64,000 nt of DNA from Plotosus lineatus (lineage: Eukaryota > Chordata > Actinopteri > Siluriformes > Plotosidae): the NCBI GenBank assembly GCA_024760905.1, contig CM045735.1, positions 7,369,661-7,433,660 of the forward strand. Reading direction: 5' to 3'. The notes below the pieces were generated by a model. The model was not told where the DNA came from. It saw nothing but the letters and a program-made list of their open reading frames with translations, and did no database searches. Position numbers and translations under genes: made by a program. How positions within the stretch are numbered: position 1 is the first letter of the stretch; the number at the start of each line of letters is the position of its first letter. Of this stretch, positions 42,868 to 53,503 are shown in pieces.

Positions 42868-43311
42868 TGTGTGTACAGTACTGCAGTGTAGTGGATAGCA
42901 TGGCTGCACTCACAGCAAGAAGGTTCTGGGTTCGGGTCCTGGGCTCAGCAAAGACATTTCTGTGCGTGTCTTTGGACTGTGGGAGAAAACTGGAGTGCTC
43001 AGATGAAACCCATGGAAGCATGTAAAGAACAAACAAACTTCGCACAGAAATGTCTTTGCTGAGCCCAGGACTCGAACCCAGAACCTTCTTGCTGTGGGTA
43101 CAGTACTGTGGTGTAGTGGCTAGCAAGAAGGTTCTGGGTTTGAGTCCTGGGCTCAGCAAAGACATTTCTGTGCGGAGATTGTTGGTTCTTTACACGCTTC
43201 CATGGGAATGATGAATCTGGGCACTCCAGTTTTCTCCTACAGTCCAAAGACACACACAGTAGGCTAACTGGCTGTTCCAAATTGCCCCTATGTGTGGATG
43301 TAAGTGTGAGT

Positions 43312-43345
<34 letters not shown>

Positions 43346-43500
43346 GTGTGTGTGTGTGTGTGTGTGTGTTAACGTTGGGATCGTTTGCTATTCAGCTATT
43401 CAAGGTATACCCCAACTTTGCCCTGTGCCGGATGAGATAGGCTCCGGCCCCCAAGTGACCCTAAAAAAATTAAATAATTTGTCAAGTGATTAACAGATGA
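42868..43500 (+). mobile_element. V-SINE with internal fold-back (+/-/+ structure)
   Basis: 42868-42966 is a plus head; 42967-43096 is the head and core inverted; 43098-43500 is a full plus copy from head to tail, with (GTT)n(GT)n at 43309-43369. GCTCAGCAAAGACATTTCTG occurs at about 42944 and 43152 and inverted at about 43047. Confidence 0.85.
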
Positions 43501-43509
43501 GTCGATATC

Positions 43510-43860
43510 TGGATGCAGTGCTGTAGAAGTTTAGTAATAAACACTTGAAGAAAAATGTCACCCGTAGCTTTTGACGCATTGTAAAAAGTGATGATAGTTA
43601 TTTATGATAATTTTATTCAAACGATTATATTGTAATGTCAACAAAGACAACTATAAAGAAAAGAAAAATGACGGTCACTTTGCTGCCATCAAAATCCTGC
43701 TCAGTATCCTGTAAGTATCATTTTTTTATTAAATGTATTTTGGATTCTCTTTGTTTAGGACCCAGCCCTACAGGCACAGTGAGAGAAGAACTGTGTTTTA
43801 TAGTGATATCATTTTTAGATTACATTCTGTAGAATATGCATTCAGTATTATTCATATTTT
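43510..43860. other. No gene or named repeat recognised
   Basis: Unassigned AT-rich sequence. Confidence 0.4.
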
Positions 43861-43865
43861 TTTGT

Positions 43866-44465
43866 GTATGTGACACGGTGGTCTGACAGCAAGAAGGTTC
43901 TGGGTTCGATTACCCGGCGTGGATTTCCTTTGGGTACTCCATTTTCTTCAGATAGTCAAAAAGCATGAGACTGAGATTCATTCAATTTCTGAACCGCTTA
44001 CCCCTAATTAGGGTGGCATGGAGGCTGGTGCCCTTCCCAGCCAACTCTGAGCAAGGGCAGTGTTCACCAGGCCATCGCAGGTCAGAAACACGCTGACGGC
44101 TATGCAGCTACTCTTGTCGAAAGTCAGCAATGGTTCTTTTACATGAACCTCACACCATAGACAGTGAGAGACATAGCCGGCCTATGATAACCCAGTTAGT
44201 TGCACGGGAATGGGGCAGTGACAACCCATTGAGAGTGGGGCAAGAACCCTCAACCCTCGGATCAGCGATCCAGCACCTATACCACCAGGCCTCCATGGCC
44301 TATGAGACTGTCTGCCTGTTCCAAATTGTCCCTAGGTGTCCCTAAGTGAGTGTGAATTATCGCCTATGCATGTTGGCCCTGCAATGACTTGGTGAGCCGT
44401 TTAGGGTGTACCCTGCTTTAACCCAGAGTTGGCTGAGATGAGTGCCGGCGTTACTGTACGGCTTT
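43866..44465 (+). mobile_element. V-SINE, split by SINE-A
   Basis: 43866-43973 has the head (GACACGGTGGTCTGACAGC, GGGTTCGATTACCC) and core. 44302-44465 resumes at GTCTGCCTGTTCCAAATTG and runs through the tail to an A run. Confidence 0.85.
43974..44301 (-). mobile_element. SINE-A with 9-bp TSD, inside a V-SINE
   Basis: ATGAGACTG flanks it at 43965-43973 and 44302-44310. Head, body hairpin and L2-like tail are all present. Confidence 0.9.
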
Positions 44466-44507
44466 ACAAAAAAAAAAAAAAAAAAAAAGAATGCATGAAT
44501 GAATTGG

Positions 44508-44660
44508 ATGTAGGGCGGAAAGGTTTTGTGTGTTGGCGCTGCAATGATGAGGCGAGTTGTACAGGGTCTACCCCCACCTTAGTTCAGTGTCAGCTGAGAT
44601 AGGCATCAGCCTCCCTGTGACCCTAGTATAATTAATCGGTTCAGCAAATGAGTGAGTAAG
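44508..44660 (+). mobile_element. V-SINE 3' fragment
   Basis: GGATGTAGGGCGGAAAGG to GAGATAGGCATCAGCCTCCC and the tail. Confidence 0.7.
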
Positions 44661-44664
44661 TAAA

Positions 44665-45560
44665 CAACAAATTATGGATTTCGCTCTACATTATTTGGTA
44701 CATAAACCTTATTATACTGTGATTGATGATGTACCAACACAACTGGCTAGTTATACGTCATTAGCATATTTAATTGTTTCTAACTTCGCTCAAATTATCG
44801 TATCTTAAGAAATGATGGACACGTTCAACACCTAGCAATAAATACGCTCAGATTGCATTGGGATTTGATTATATGACCCATTTTAAGGGAAAACAAACAG
44901 CACTGTGAAAGCCTGGTGCTATCAAATTAATGTCCATGACAAGAGCTAATTATATTTTGATGGCCAGCTGACATCCCTCGTGTTGTATCTCAAGCAGGAA
45001 ATCTTACTTGGCATTTTACATTTCTCTCTAGGTGTGAAACAATGTCTCAGGCAAACTGGCTGTATGCAGCGTAAGACAAAAACTTAATTAATAAACAAGA
45101 TAATAAATAATGCATAAATGTTCTAAATAATTGAGTTCTGCCTAAGTGGTCCAGCTGTGATTGGAAGGTGTGGTGGAAAACATCAGATTGCTCTGTCATG
45201 GTCTCTGATTTGCTTAATGTTGTTTCCTAATCAGTTTTGCACTGTTTGTGCAAATGGGCATAAACTCATCCACAGTTGCAAATGGGGTCCTGCCATATCG
45301 GGTACATACATATGTGCCATTTACCAAATGTTTATTTTTTTTAAACTAATTATTCACAACTACATGCACTTAACATTGCATTGAAATAATAGTGAATAGT
45401 TAAGCCGAGTCTTCATTATTTTGGTTTGCCTTTTTAGGTTTGTGCGTAGCATGCTCGCTGCTGTATGATGGTGCCATAGAAATAATATTACACCTAGTGG
45501 TAAAAATGGGAACTGCAACTAGCAATAATAGGGTGAATCCCAATTCTCCTACTGTACTGT
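44665..45560. other. Unassigned, candidate conserved non-coding sequence
   Basis: No repeat family, microsatellite or coding-like ORF is seen across 900 bp, unusual here. Words such as TCAAATTAATG and GAGCTAATTATATTT are homeodomain-site-like. Confidence 0.3.
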
Positions 45561-45562
45561 AC

Positions 45563-45922
45563 GTCTTCTTTTCCTTTTGGCTGTTCCCTTTCAGGGGTCG
45601 CCACAGCGAATCATCCGCCTCCATCTTCATGGACGTCATATTAATGATTCGCATGTTTGATTTGGCGTAGGTATTTAAGTCGGATGCCCTTCCTGTCACA
45701 ACCCTTTAGCAAGGGGCAGAAACTTGCTGACGGCTATTCGGCTGCTCTTTACGAAAGTCAGCAATGGTTCTTTTACATGAACCTCTCACCATAGACAGTA
45801 AGAGACATGGCCGACCTTTGATAACCCAGTTCCCTGCACTGGTGGGACGGTGACAACCTTGTGGAGAGTGGGACTCGAACCTCCAACCCTAGGATCCAGC
45901 GATCCAGCACCTTTTACCACCT
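45563..45922 (-). mobile_element. SINE-A with RTE-type tail
   Basis: In plus reading: TTCCTTTTGGCTGTTCCC, GGGGTCGCCACAGCGAATCA, ATGATTCGCATGTTTGATTT and GTCGGATGCCCTTCCTGTC (RTE pieces), then the SINE-A body, hairpin and head (GGATCCAGCGATCCAGCACC). The 5' end is slightly truncated. Confidence 0.85.
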
Positions 45923-46116
45923 TCTAGGAAACCAAAAAGAATGTGGTCTACCAACAAGTGGCATTTCTTCCAAGTTTATCAATCGATTCTGCATATATCC
46001 TGCTCCGCCTGCCATATAGCAACTTCACATATTCAGTAAAATTTAATAATAACACCCAAAGAATCTTGAGACTGGGATGGTTGGGATGTGAAGAATCCAC
46101 CAGTTGAAACATCATC

Positions 46117-46441
46117 ATCATTTTTCTGTACCCGCTTAATCCTAGTTTGGGTCGCAGGGAGGCTGGTGCCCATCCCAGCCAACTTCGGGCGAGGGCAGTG
46201 TACACCCCGGACAGCTCGCCAGGCCATCACAGGGCAGAAACACACTGACGGCTTTGCAGCCTACTCTTGTTGAAAGTCAGCAATGGTTCTTTTACATGCC
46301 TCACACCATAGACAGTGAGAGTCATGGCCGGCCTTTGATAACCCAGGGGGAACAGTGACAACCTTGTGGAGAGTGGGACTCGAACCCCCAACCTTTGGAT
46401 CAGCAATCCAGCGCCCTATACCACTAGACCACCACTGCCCC
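46117..46441 (-). mobile_element. SINE-A with perfect 13-bp TSD, full length, L2-like tail
   Basis: TTGAAACATCATC flanks it at 46104-46116 and 46442-46454. At 325 bp with clean ends, it defines the full-length L2-tailed form. Confidence 0.95.
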
Positions 46442-46973
46442 TTGAAACATCATCTCTTGGAAAAAGCAGAAGGTTGTGTTTCTCAGCTGTAATTAAATGA
46501 ACTGATTGCCCCACTGTGGTTAATAAATGCAGCCATTGGCGGATTCAGTACATGAATTGGGATTGAGTAATCGACGACACTAGGTAGGAATCGCGCTACC
46601 TGCATGTTGTTCAATAAATCTCTTGAAAAGAGGAAGAGCAGCAGAATTAACAGTCAATGATAGAATTGTTGTAAGGTACATAGTTTGCTTTCTGAATTTA
46701 GCAAGTTTAAAAATATGCAATCACCACAAGATTTTTAAAATACAGTGATCCCTCGCTACTTCGTGCTTCAATTCATGCGACTTCAGTGCATCGTGTTTTT
46801 TAAAAAAATATTCATCGAATTAAAAACTAAGGAAATGAAGGGAAAATAGGGGGAAAGTTAAGGAAAATGCCGCAAAACAAGACCGATTATGAAAAAAACA
46901 AAAACAAACAAACAAAAAAAACAACCCAAAACCCCCCAACAAAACTACTTATGTGCGGTGCGCATCTGTGTGT

Positions 46974-47026
<53 letters not shown>

Positions 47027-47161
47027 TGTGTGTGTGCATGCACACGCGTCTGTATGTGTATTTATATCTTATTTACATCTTATGCATTATTTTTGAATGG
47101 TTATTTGTTATTATAAGCATTTATAGCATTGAATATGTATTTATTGATATTATATACGCAT

Positions 47162-47291
47162 CTCGCCCTGCGATGGCCTGGCGAGCTGTCCAGGGTGTAC
47201 TCTGCCCCCGCCCGAAGTTGGCTGGGATGGGCACCAGCCTCTCCATGACCCAAAATTAGGAGTAAACGGTTACAGAAAATGAACTGAACTG
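47162..47291 (+). mobile_element. SINE-A 3' fragment with 10-bp TSD
   Basis: ATATACGCAT flanks it at 47152-47161 and 47292-47301. It contains only the CCTGCGATGGCCTGGCGAGC block and tail (GAACTGAACTG). Confidence 0.9.
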
Positions 47292-47370
47292 ATATACGCA
47301 TATACATGTACGTATGCGTCAGTCAGGGCGGGGGTCGATCCTACTTCACGGAATTTGACGGTCACGGGGG

Positions 47371-47618
47371 TTCATTTTCTGTAACCGCTTAATCCTAATT
47401 AGGGTCACGGGGAGGCTGGTTCCCATTCCAGCCAACTCCAGGCGAGGGCAGAGTACACCCGGAACAGCTTGTCAGGCTATCGCAGGGCAGAAACACGCTG
47501 ACAGCTTTGCAGATACTTTTGTCGAAAGTCAGCGATGGTTCTTTTACATGAACCTCACGCCATAGACAGCGAGAGACATGGCTGGCCTTTGATAACCCAG
47601 TTAGCTGCATTGGGGGGG
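47371..47618 (-). mobile_element. SINE-A, 5' truncated
   Basis: Tail to the GTTAGCTGCATTGGGG region of the body; head absent. It lies within the right part of Tigger-1 copy 4. Confidence 0.85.
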
Positions 47619-47654
47619 GTCCAATTAACTGTGGAAAGTGAAGGATCCCTGTAC

Positions 47655-48410
47655 ATCCTTTGTGTAGTTTTTGTAAATATGTAGGAATTTGTGTGAAAAA
47701 TGTGTTGAAATCTGGCAACCCAGGTTCACAATATTGGCTCTTCTACGTATTCCTGGGAAAATGTGATGGATGGAATTCTGCTAACAAATACAAATCAAAA
47801 AGCACTTTTAAAGAGTTGCTGGATGGTATGTTCTCAAGCCCAAATTCTCTTTTATGGAGTTTCTCTCAAAAAAATATCACCAGATAGTTTCCAGTGGCGT
47901 AAGTCAAGTATGATGTCATTATATGGATGTCATTCCTGACCAGCTGCTCAAACAAAGTGTACGGTCGTGAGCCAGTGAGGTTGACTGTGATATTTATTGT
48001 ATGTTTCCAGTTTATGTCTTGTCTGTTCATCATTGTTACTATTTCATGGAAATTCAAGGTCCGAAAGTCTTGAGTAATGAATATTAAACTAAATGAAACC
48101 CCAGAGATCAGATATCTTGACAGGTCATGCTGCAGTTATCAAGCTGCCTGATGTTTCCAGCTACCACCTTGAAATCAGCGTCTGGAGCAGAGGACACGTC
48201 AGTGTTGTCTGACTCATCTTGTAAGAACTAATCGAGGTTCGGCGGAGTCTGTGCCGCTGTGTGATTTTCCCTTTTAGAGAAGCCTGTCATGATACTTTGA
48301 TTTTCACCGGTGGGAATGGATGGGTGATATTTTTCACAGGCATTAGCTTGGAAAATGTGTCAGGTAAAACCTTACTCAAATAATGTTTGAACTCAAACTC
48401 CAATGAATTT
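47655..48410. other. No gene or named repeat recognised
   Basis: Weakly similar words (ATCTGGCAACCC, GTAAGTCAAGT) are shared with 60060-60390, which may indicate an old repeat. Confidence 0.35.
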
Positions 48411-48439
48411 ACCTTTTTTTTTTTTTTTTTTTGGATAAT

Positions 48440-48542
48440 TTGTTTGGTCTCACTCACTCATTTTCCAAACCACTTAATCCTACTAGGGTTGAGAGGAGGC
48501 TGTTATTTACATCACAAATAGCTTGTCAGACCATTGCAGGGC

Positions 48543-48601
<59 letters not shown>

Positions 48602-49190
48602 CCATTCACATTCACATCTAGGGACAGTTTAGAACAGCCAATTAGCCTAATTAGAGCAGTGGTGTCCTGGTGGTAAAGGGCGCTGGATCGCTGATCCTAA
48701 GGTTTGGGGTTTGAATCCCACTCTCCACAAGGTTGTCACTGTCCTCCCAGTGCAGCTAACCGGGTTATCAAAGGCCGGCCATGTCTCTCACTGTCTATGG
48801 TGAGAGGTTCATGTAAAAGAACCATTGCTGACCTTCGTCAAGAGTCAAGGCTACATAGCCGTTAGCGTGTTTCCCCACCTTGCTAACGGTTGTGTCAGAA
48901 AGGGCATCCGACATAAAAACCTACACCAAGTCAAACATGCGAATCATGAATATGACTTCCATGGAAATGGAGGCAGATGATTCCCTGTGGCGCCCCCTGA
49001 AGGGAACAGCTGAAAGGAAAAGAAGAAGAGTTAGCCTACTGTGCGTGGCTTTGGACTGTCCGGGGGGAAAACCTCCCAGGCAAGTGAGAACATCCAAACT
49101 CCACACTGAGACACCTGCACCCAGGAATCGAACCCAGGACCACCCTGCGGTGACGCGACACGTGAACTACTACACCACTGTGCCACTGAT
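48440..49190 (-). mobile_element. V-SINE, split by RTE-tailed SINE-A
   Basis: 48440-48650 has the tail and body with a CA run (48545-48599). 49031-49190 has the core and head (GAATCGAACCCAGGACC, CACCACTGTGCC in plus reading). Confidence 0.85.
48654..49030 (+). mobile_element. SINE-A with RTE-type tail, full length
   Basis: It starts at GAGCAGTGGTGTCCTGGTGG, has the B box GTTTGAATCCC, the body hairpin and GCCGTTAGCGTGTTTCC. Then come GTCAGAAAGGGCATCCGAC, AAACATGCGAATCATG, GAGGCAGATGATTCCCTGTG and GCGCCCCCTGAAGGGAAC with AAGAAGAAGAG. TTAGCCTA occurs at 48642-48649 and 49031-49038; four bases (ATTA) separate the left repeat from the SINE start. Confidence 0.9.
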
Positions 49191-49199
49191 CAACAGGTC

Positions 49200-49890
49200 T
49201 ACCACCAAGATTATGTTTTTTTTTTATTACATTGCGATTAGTTAGTGATGATTCTGTGGGTTTTGTTTTTTTTTTATATCATGGTGTAAAACGTCCAAAT
49301 AAAATGGCATCAGGCTATTTTCGATTTATCTGATGGTTTTCTAATGGGGTTCAGAGTTCCGATGCTGTAATGGTGATTTAATGGGCCAAACTGATGCCGG
49401 TAATATTCAAACCTATAATGATGTTACACTTCAGAAAGTCTGCAAGAAAGCAAGAAAACACTGTGCCGACTTTAATCTAACTTGAACTGACAAAGAAAAA
49501 AAACATTAGCATACAACAACGTGACTAATTACAGCGCCAATTCACTGCTGAATGGTCGCCGTCTTTAGAAGAATAGTTTCTGAAGATCTGAAACCATTTG
49601 AGCTTGACGGGAACATCTGACATCATCCCCCCACCCCCCACCCCCACCCCCCCGCCCATCATTTTTATGTTTAATGCGAACATTAACTGAAGCTCATACT
49701 CCGGATTACTCGACATGATTGTTGGCGTTACAGTGCTGCCACATGATTGGATGATCGCGTGATGAATCAGCAGTGTTCCTTATTAAGTTGTGAGAGTAAG
49801 TCAATGCTATAAACTCAGTGATGAGGAAAAAAAATAAATAGTTTGTCTTTTTTTTCCTCGTGCGTAGACACTGAATCCTAGTCAACTCAT
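49200..49890. other. No gene; C-rich tract
   Basis: 49625-49662 is a run of C-blocks (G-quadruplex-capable on the minus strand). The rest is unassigned. Confidence 0.45.
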
Positions 49891-49894
49891 CTAC

Positions 49895-50230
49895 CCGTTC
49901 TCACTCCCTCATCTACTGAAGCACCGAATCTTACTGGCGTTGCTGGGAGACAAGTGACGACCTCAGGTGACCCTGCGTGAAAGTGGGGTACACCTTGAAT
50001 AGTTGGACAAACCAATGCAGGGCCAACACACTCACGCCACGGGGCAATTTACAATCAACAAATATCCTGACATGCATTTTTTTGGGCCGTGGAAGAAAAA
50101 AACCAGAGAACCCAGAGGAAACCCACACGAGCGCAGGGAGAATTCCATATTCTCACAAAACCCAAAACTCGGACCAGGAACTTTCTTGCTGTGAGGCAAA
50201 CGTGCTAAATGCTGCACCACTATGCCGCCT
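49895..50230 (-). mobile_element. V-SINE copy, diverged, full length
   Basis: In plus reading: GGGGTACACCTTGAATAG, GAACCCAGAGGAAACCC, GGAACTTTCTTGCTGTGAGG and CTGCACCACTATGCCGCC (head). Confidence 0.8.
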
Positions 50231-50261
50231 GTTTCATTTTATATACTCTTTTTTTTTATAT

Positions 50262-51168
50262 AGTCCATTGACCATTCGCGGTTCAGCACTTGCGCCACTG
50301 CATACTCGCGGATTGGCAACAAACCCGAAAGTAGCTGGCACGCGATTCAAATTTAGCCAATGAATGAGAGCGTTTGTTTCTCCCTGTTACTGATTGGTTG
50401 CAGATGATGTGTACACCTCTTTTTTTTCTCCTTCACGCCAATGTTATCAACATCATTGCCTGAATTGCAAAGTGAATTTTTTTTCATGTATTTTTAATGA
50501 TTATTGAAGCCCTATGATGTCACTCAAATGCCCTGCATCATATCTCGCTTCTGGTAAGGAGCCTCAGTGTTTTATTTATTCATAAATATTACAACTGTAC
50601 AAAATTAAAAAGTTTTTAATTCAACATTACGACATTTTATTACATTATTATTATACTCGCGGATTAGCGGCAAACCTGGAAGTTACTGGCACATAATTCA
50701 AATTTAGCCAATGGCTGAGACCTTTGGTTTCTCCCTCGTGCTGATTGGTTGCAGATGATGTGTACACCTCTTTTTTCTCCTTCAGGCACATGCCATCAAC
50801 GTGATTTCTTGAATTGTGAATTCACTTTTTTTCGTTTGTTTTTAATGATTATTTAAGCGCTACGATGTCACGCAAACGCCCTGCATCTTCTCAAGCTTCT
50901 AGGTCAGGAGCCTGAGCGCTTTATTTATTAATAAATATTATCACAGTACAAAATTAAAAAGTTTTTACTTGATCATTACTACATTTTACTGCATTATTAC
51001 TGTATTAATGAGTACGACTGGCTAGAGAATGTGTTCAACAAGCATATTTTAGTGCATGGAATATCATACATAGGGTTTTAAAACCGCGTCAATAACTCGC
51101 CGATTTTCTTGATCCGCGGGAAGAGCCGGAACCGAACCATCGCGAAAAACTGGGGCCTACTGTACTTC
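50262..51168 (+). mobile_element. Tigger-like element with internal tandem duplication
   Basis: The left end TAGTCCATTGACCATTCGCG and the right, inverted, CAGTAGGCCCCAGTTTTTCG contain the Tigger-type TTCGCG block. About 350-390 bp are repeated (about 50307-50650 and 50656-51004), each with CTCGCGGATT, GATTGGTTGCAGATGATGTG, an ATG-initiated short frame and AATAAATATTA. Confidence 0.75.
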
Positions 51169-51413
51169 CACCAGATTGCAAGAAATGTCTGATTTTTATT
51201 TAAATGTATCGACCATGTCATATCATCCTCTACATCGGCTGCATATACAAATTCTCCTTACATGACTCGAGAGTAAAGTAGCCAATCAGAATGCATGGCT
51301 GCCCAAACCTAGTCGGTCTGAATATAACATGCATACGGATCCAGGAGCGGAAAGATACCGCTCCTGAATCAGTTTTTCAGGACTTACTATTTACTTGTGC
51401 ATGTTCACAGGAA

Positions 51414-51755
51414 GGGCAGCATGGTGGCGTAGTGGGTAGTAGTACATCCACCTCACAGCAAGAAGGCCTGGGTTCGATTCCCAGCTCGGAGTGTGCTTGT
51501 TCTCCCTGTGTTTGCGTGGGTTTCCTCCAGTACTCTGGTTTCCTCCTACAGTTCAAAAACACACACAGCAGGTTAACTAGCTGATCCAAATCTCCCCGAC
51601 GTGTGAGTTTGAAAGGTTGTGTGAGTGTTGGCCCTGTAATGGTCTGACGAGCTGTCCAAGGTGTAGCGCACCCTCGCCCAGAGTCAAATGAGATGGGTGC
51701 CAGCATCCCCGCGACCCGACTTAGGATTAAGCTGTTTGGAAAATGAATGTTTGAG
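51414..51755 (+). mobile_element. V-SINE copy, full length, well preserved
   Basis: Head GGCAGCATGGTGGCGTAGTG, B box GGGTTCGATTCCC, core TTGCGTGGGTTTCCTCC, tail CCCGACTTAGGATTAAGC. Confidence 0.9.
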
Positions 51756-52272
51756 GGATAGGAACATAAATACATAAATGAATATGAATTACATATTTTA
51801 TTTTATGTAATGCTGACAACATTGTCTCCAAATTTCATATCAAATATTTTTACTCAAAGCATTTACTTGCAAAAATAATAAACCCTACAGCTTTTTTTTT
51901 TTTTTTTTTTTTGACATTTGAAGGGGTTGACCTGATCAGGCCAGTCACTGGAGTGTTGTTGGAATGTGATTAACAGGAAGACGGATGGTCACAAACCATC
52001 AGACGAAGTTGAGTTGATTGGATTTTTGCAGCAGAAGTGGCATAAAGTCACCCAAGAGCATCATGAAACATGAAAGACAGGTGGAGAGAATAGCAAGGCG
52101 CATGAAAGCCGTGATTAAAATGTCAGGGTTATTTCGCCAAATATTGATTCCTGGGCTCTTCCGACGTTCAAACATTAGTACTGTGTTGTTCAAAATTGAA
52201 TCTTGATTTCAGTGCATTTCTTAAAGGTCTTGTTATTTTTGACCAATTGCCATTTTCTGTAATGAAATCATG
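51756..52272. other. No gene or named repeat recognised
   Basis: A T run lies at 51892-51912. Two antiparallel ORFs at 51999-52206 lack recognisable domains. Confidence 0.4.
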
Positions 52273-52283
52273 AAAGTGAATGT

Positions 52284-52573
52284 CATTCATTTGTTCATTT
52301 GCTGAACCACGCAATCGCAATTAGGGTCACGGGGAGGCTGGCGCCCATCTCGCAGAGTACACCCTAGACAAGTCATCAGGCCATTGCAGGACAGAAACAC
52401 GCTGATGGCTATGCAGCTCCTCTTATCAAAAGTCAGCAATGGTTCTTTTACATGAACCTCTCACCATTGACAGTGAGAGACATGGCCGGTCTAAGATAAC
52501 CCAGTTCGCTGCACAGGGGGGACAGCAGTGATAACCCGTTGAGAGTGGGGCGTGAACCCCTAACCGCTTCCCC
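52284..52573 (-). mobile_element. SINE-A with 11-bp TSD, head truncated
   Basis: AAAGTGAATGT flanks it at 52273-52283 and 52574-52584. The copy ends within the head after GTGAACCCCTAACC in plus reading. Confidence 0.9.
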
Positions 52574-52647
52574 AAAGTGAATGTTTTATATGGAATTCAG
52601 TGGGCATGTCAGACATCAATAGAATTCAACAATAGTGTTCATTTTCC

Positions 52648-52978
52648 CGGGACAGCACAGTAGCGTTGTGGTTAGCACGAAGGTCCTGGGTTCGATTTCC
52701 AACTCAGGTGTTTCTGTGTGGGGTTTTGCATGTTCTCCCCATGCCTGTGTGGGTTTCCTCTGGGTCCTCCGGTTTCCTCCCACAGTCCGAGAAACATACA
52801 CAGTCGGTTCACCGGCCTAGGTGTGAGTGTGAGTATGAATGGTTGTATGAGTGTTGGCCCGGCAATGGCCTGGCGAGCCGTCCAAGATGTACCCCACCCT
52901 CGCCCAGAGCAGGCTGAGATGGGCGGCAGCCTCCCTGCAATGCTAATTAGGATTAAGCGGATCTGAAAATGAATGGAT
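52648..52978 (+). mobile_element. V-SINE with TSD
   Basis: GTTCATTTTCC (52637-52647) and GTTAATTTTCC (52979-52989) flank it with one mismatch. Head, B box GGGTTCGATTTCC, core and L2-like tail are intact. Confidence 0.9.
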
Positions 52979-53064
52979 GTTAATTTTCCTCAAACACATG
53001 GCTAAAAATACAGTAAAGATAAAGAGATCTTTGTCAACTGTTGCATTGTTTAACACAGTACTTC

Positions 53065-53230
53065 TCATTTATTTTCTGTGGCGCCCCCTCTAGGAAGAAA
53101 AAAAACATTGCACGCCCCCACCCCCACACTACCATCCCGCGAACAACTATAAATTGTACAGTGGAACCTCAACAAACGAAAAATCCAAGTTATGAAAAAC
53201 ATTTTGCTAAAATTTTTATATAAAAATTTG
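53065..53230 (+). mobile_element. hAT-like and Tigger-2-like terminal fragments
   Basis: 53065-53155 (GTGGCGCCCCCTCTAGGAAG) matches the hAT at 38166. 53158-53230 (CAGTGGAACCTCAACAAACG) is a Tigger-2-like left end. Confidence 0.55.
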
Positions 53231-53305
53231 AGAAGCACTAGTTTAACAGCAATTATATAATAAAATACACAAAAGACAACTGAGAAGCTACATATGTACA
53301 TATAC

Positions 53306-53307
<2 letters not shown>

Positions 53308-53360
<53 letters not shown>
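53308..53360. repeat. (TA)n microsatellite
   Basis: About 25 TA units leading into the palindrome. Confidence 0.95.
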
Positions 53361-53363
<3 letters not shown>

Positions 53364-53366
<3 letters not shown>

Positions 53367-53503
53367 CCATGTGCAAACACATCTATCCACATATACACAC
53401 ATACATAGTGCATGGTATGTCAAGATATACATCACTAAGATATACCATGCACTATGCACTATGTATGTGTGTATATGTGGATAGATGTGTTTGCACATGG
53501 TAT
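53364..53503. repeat. Near-perfect palindrome, arms about 55-62 bp
   Basis: Arms 53364-53418 and 53442-53503 are reverse complements except for a 7-bp AGTGCAT-type duplication in the right arm. The loop is about 23 bp. Confidence 0.9.

Larger units (their letters stand above)
46743..47651 (-). mobile_element. Tigger-1 copy 4, TA-flanked, with two SINE-A insertions
   Basis: Ends CAGTGATCCCTCGCTACTTC and, inverted, CAGGGATCCTTCACTTTCCA. A GT run lies at 46966-47036. Two SINE-A pieces (47162-47291 plus, 47371-47618 minus) lie inside. Confidence 0.9.

Noticed and set aside
42362..43165. 267-codon minus-strand ORF, the longest in the window
   Set aside because: It is antisense to an RTE fragment and crosses into the fold-back V-SINE; no domain and no coding pattern of its own.
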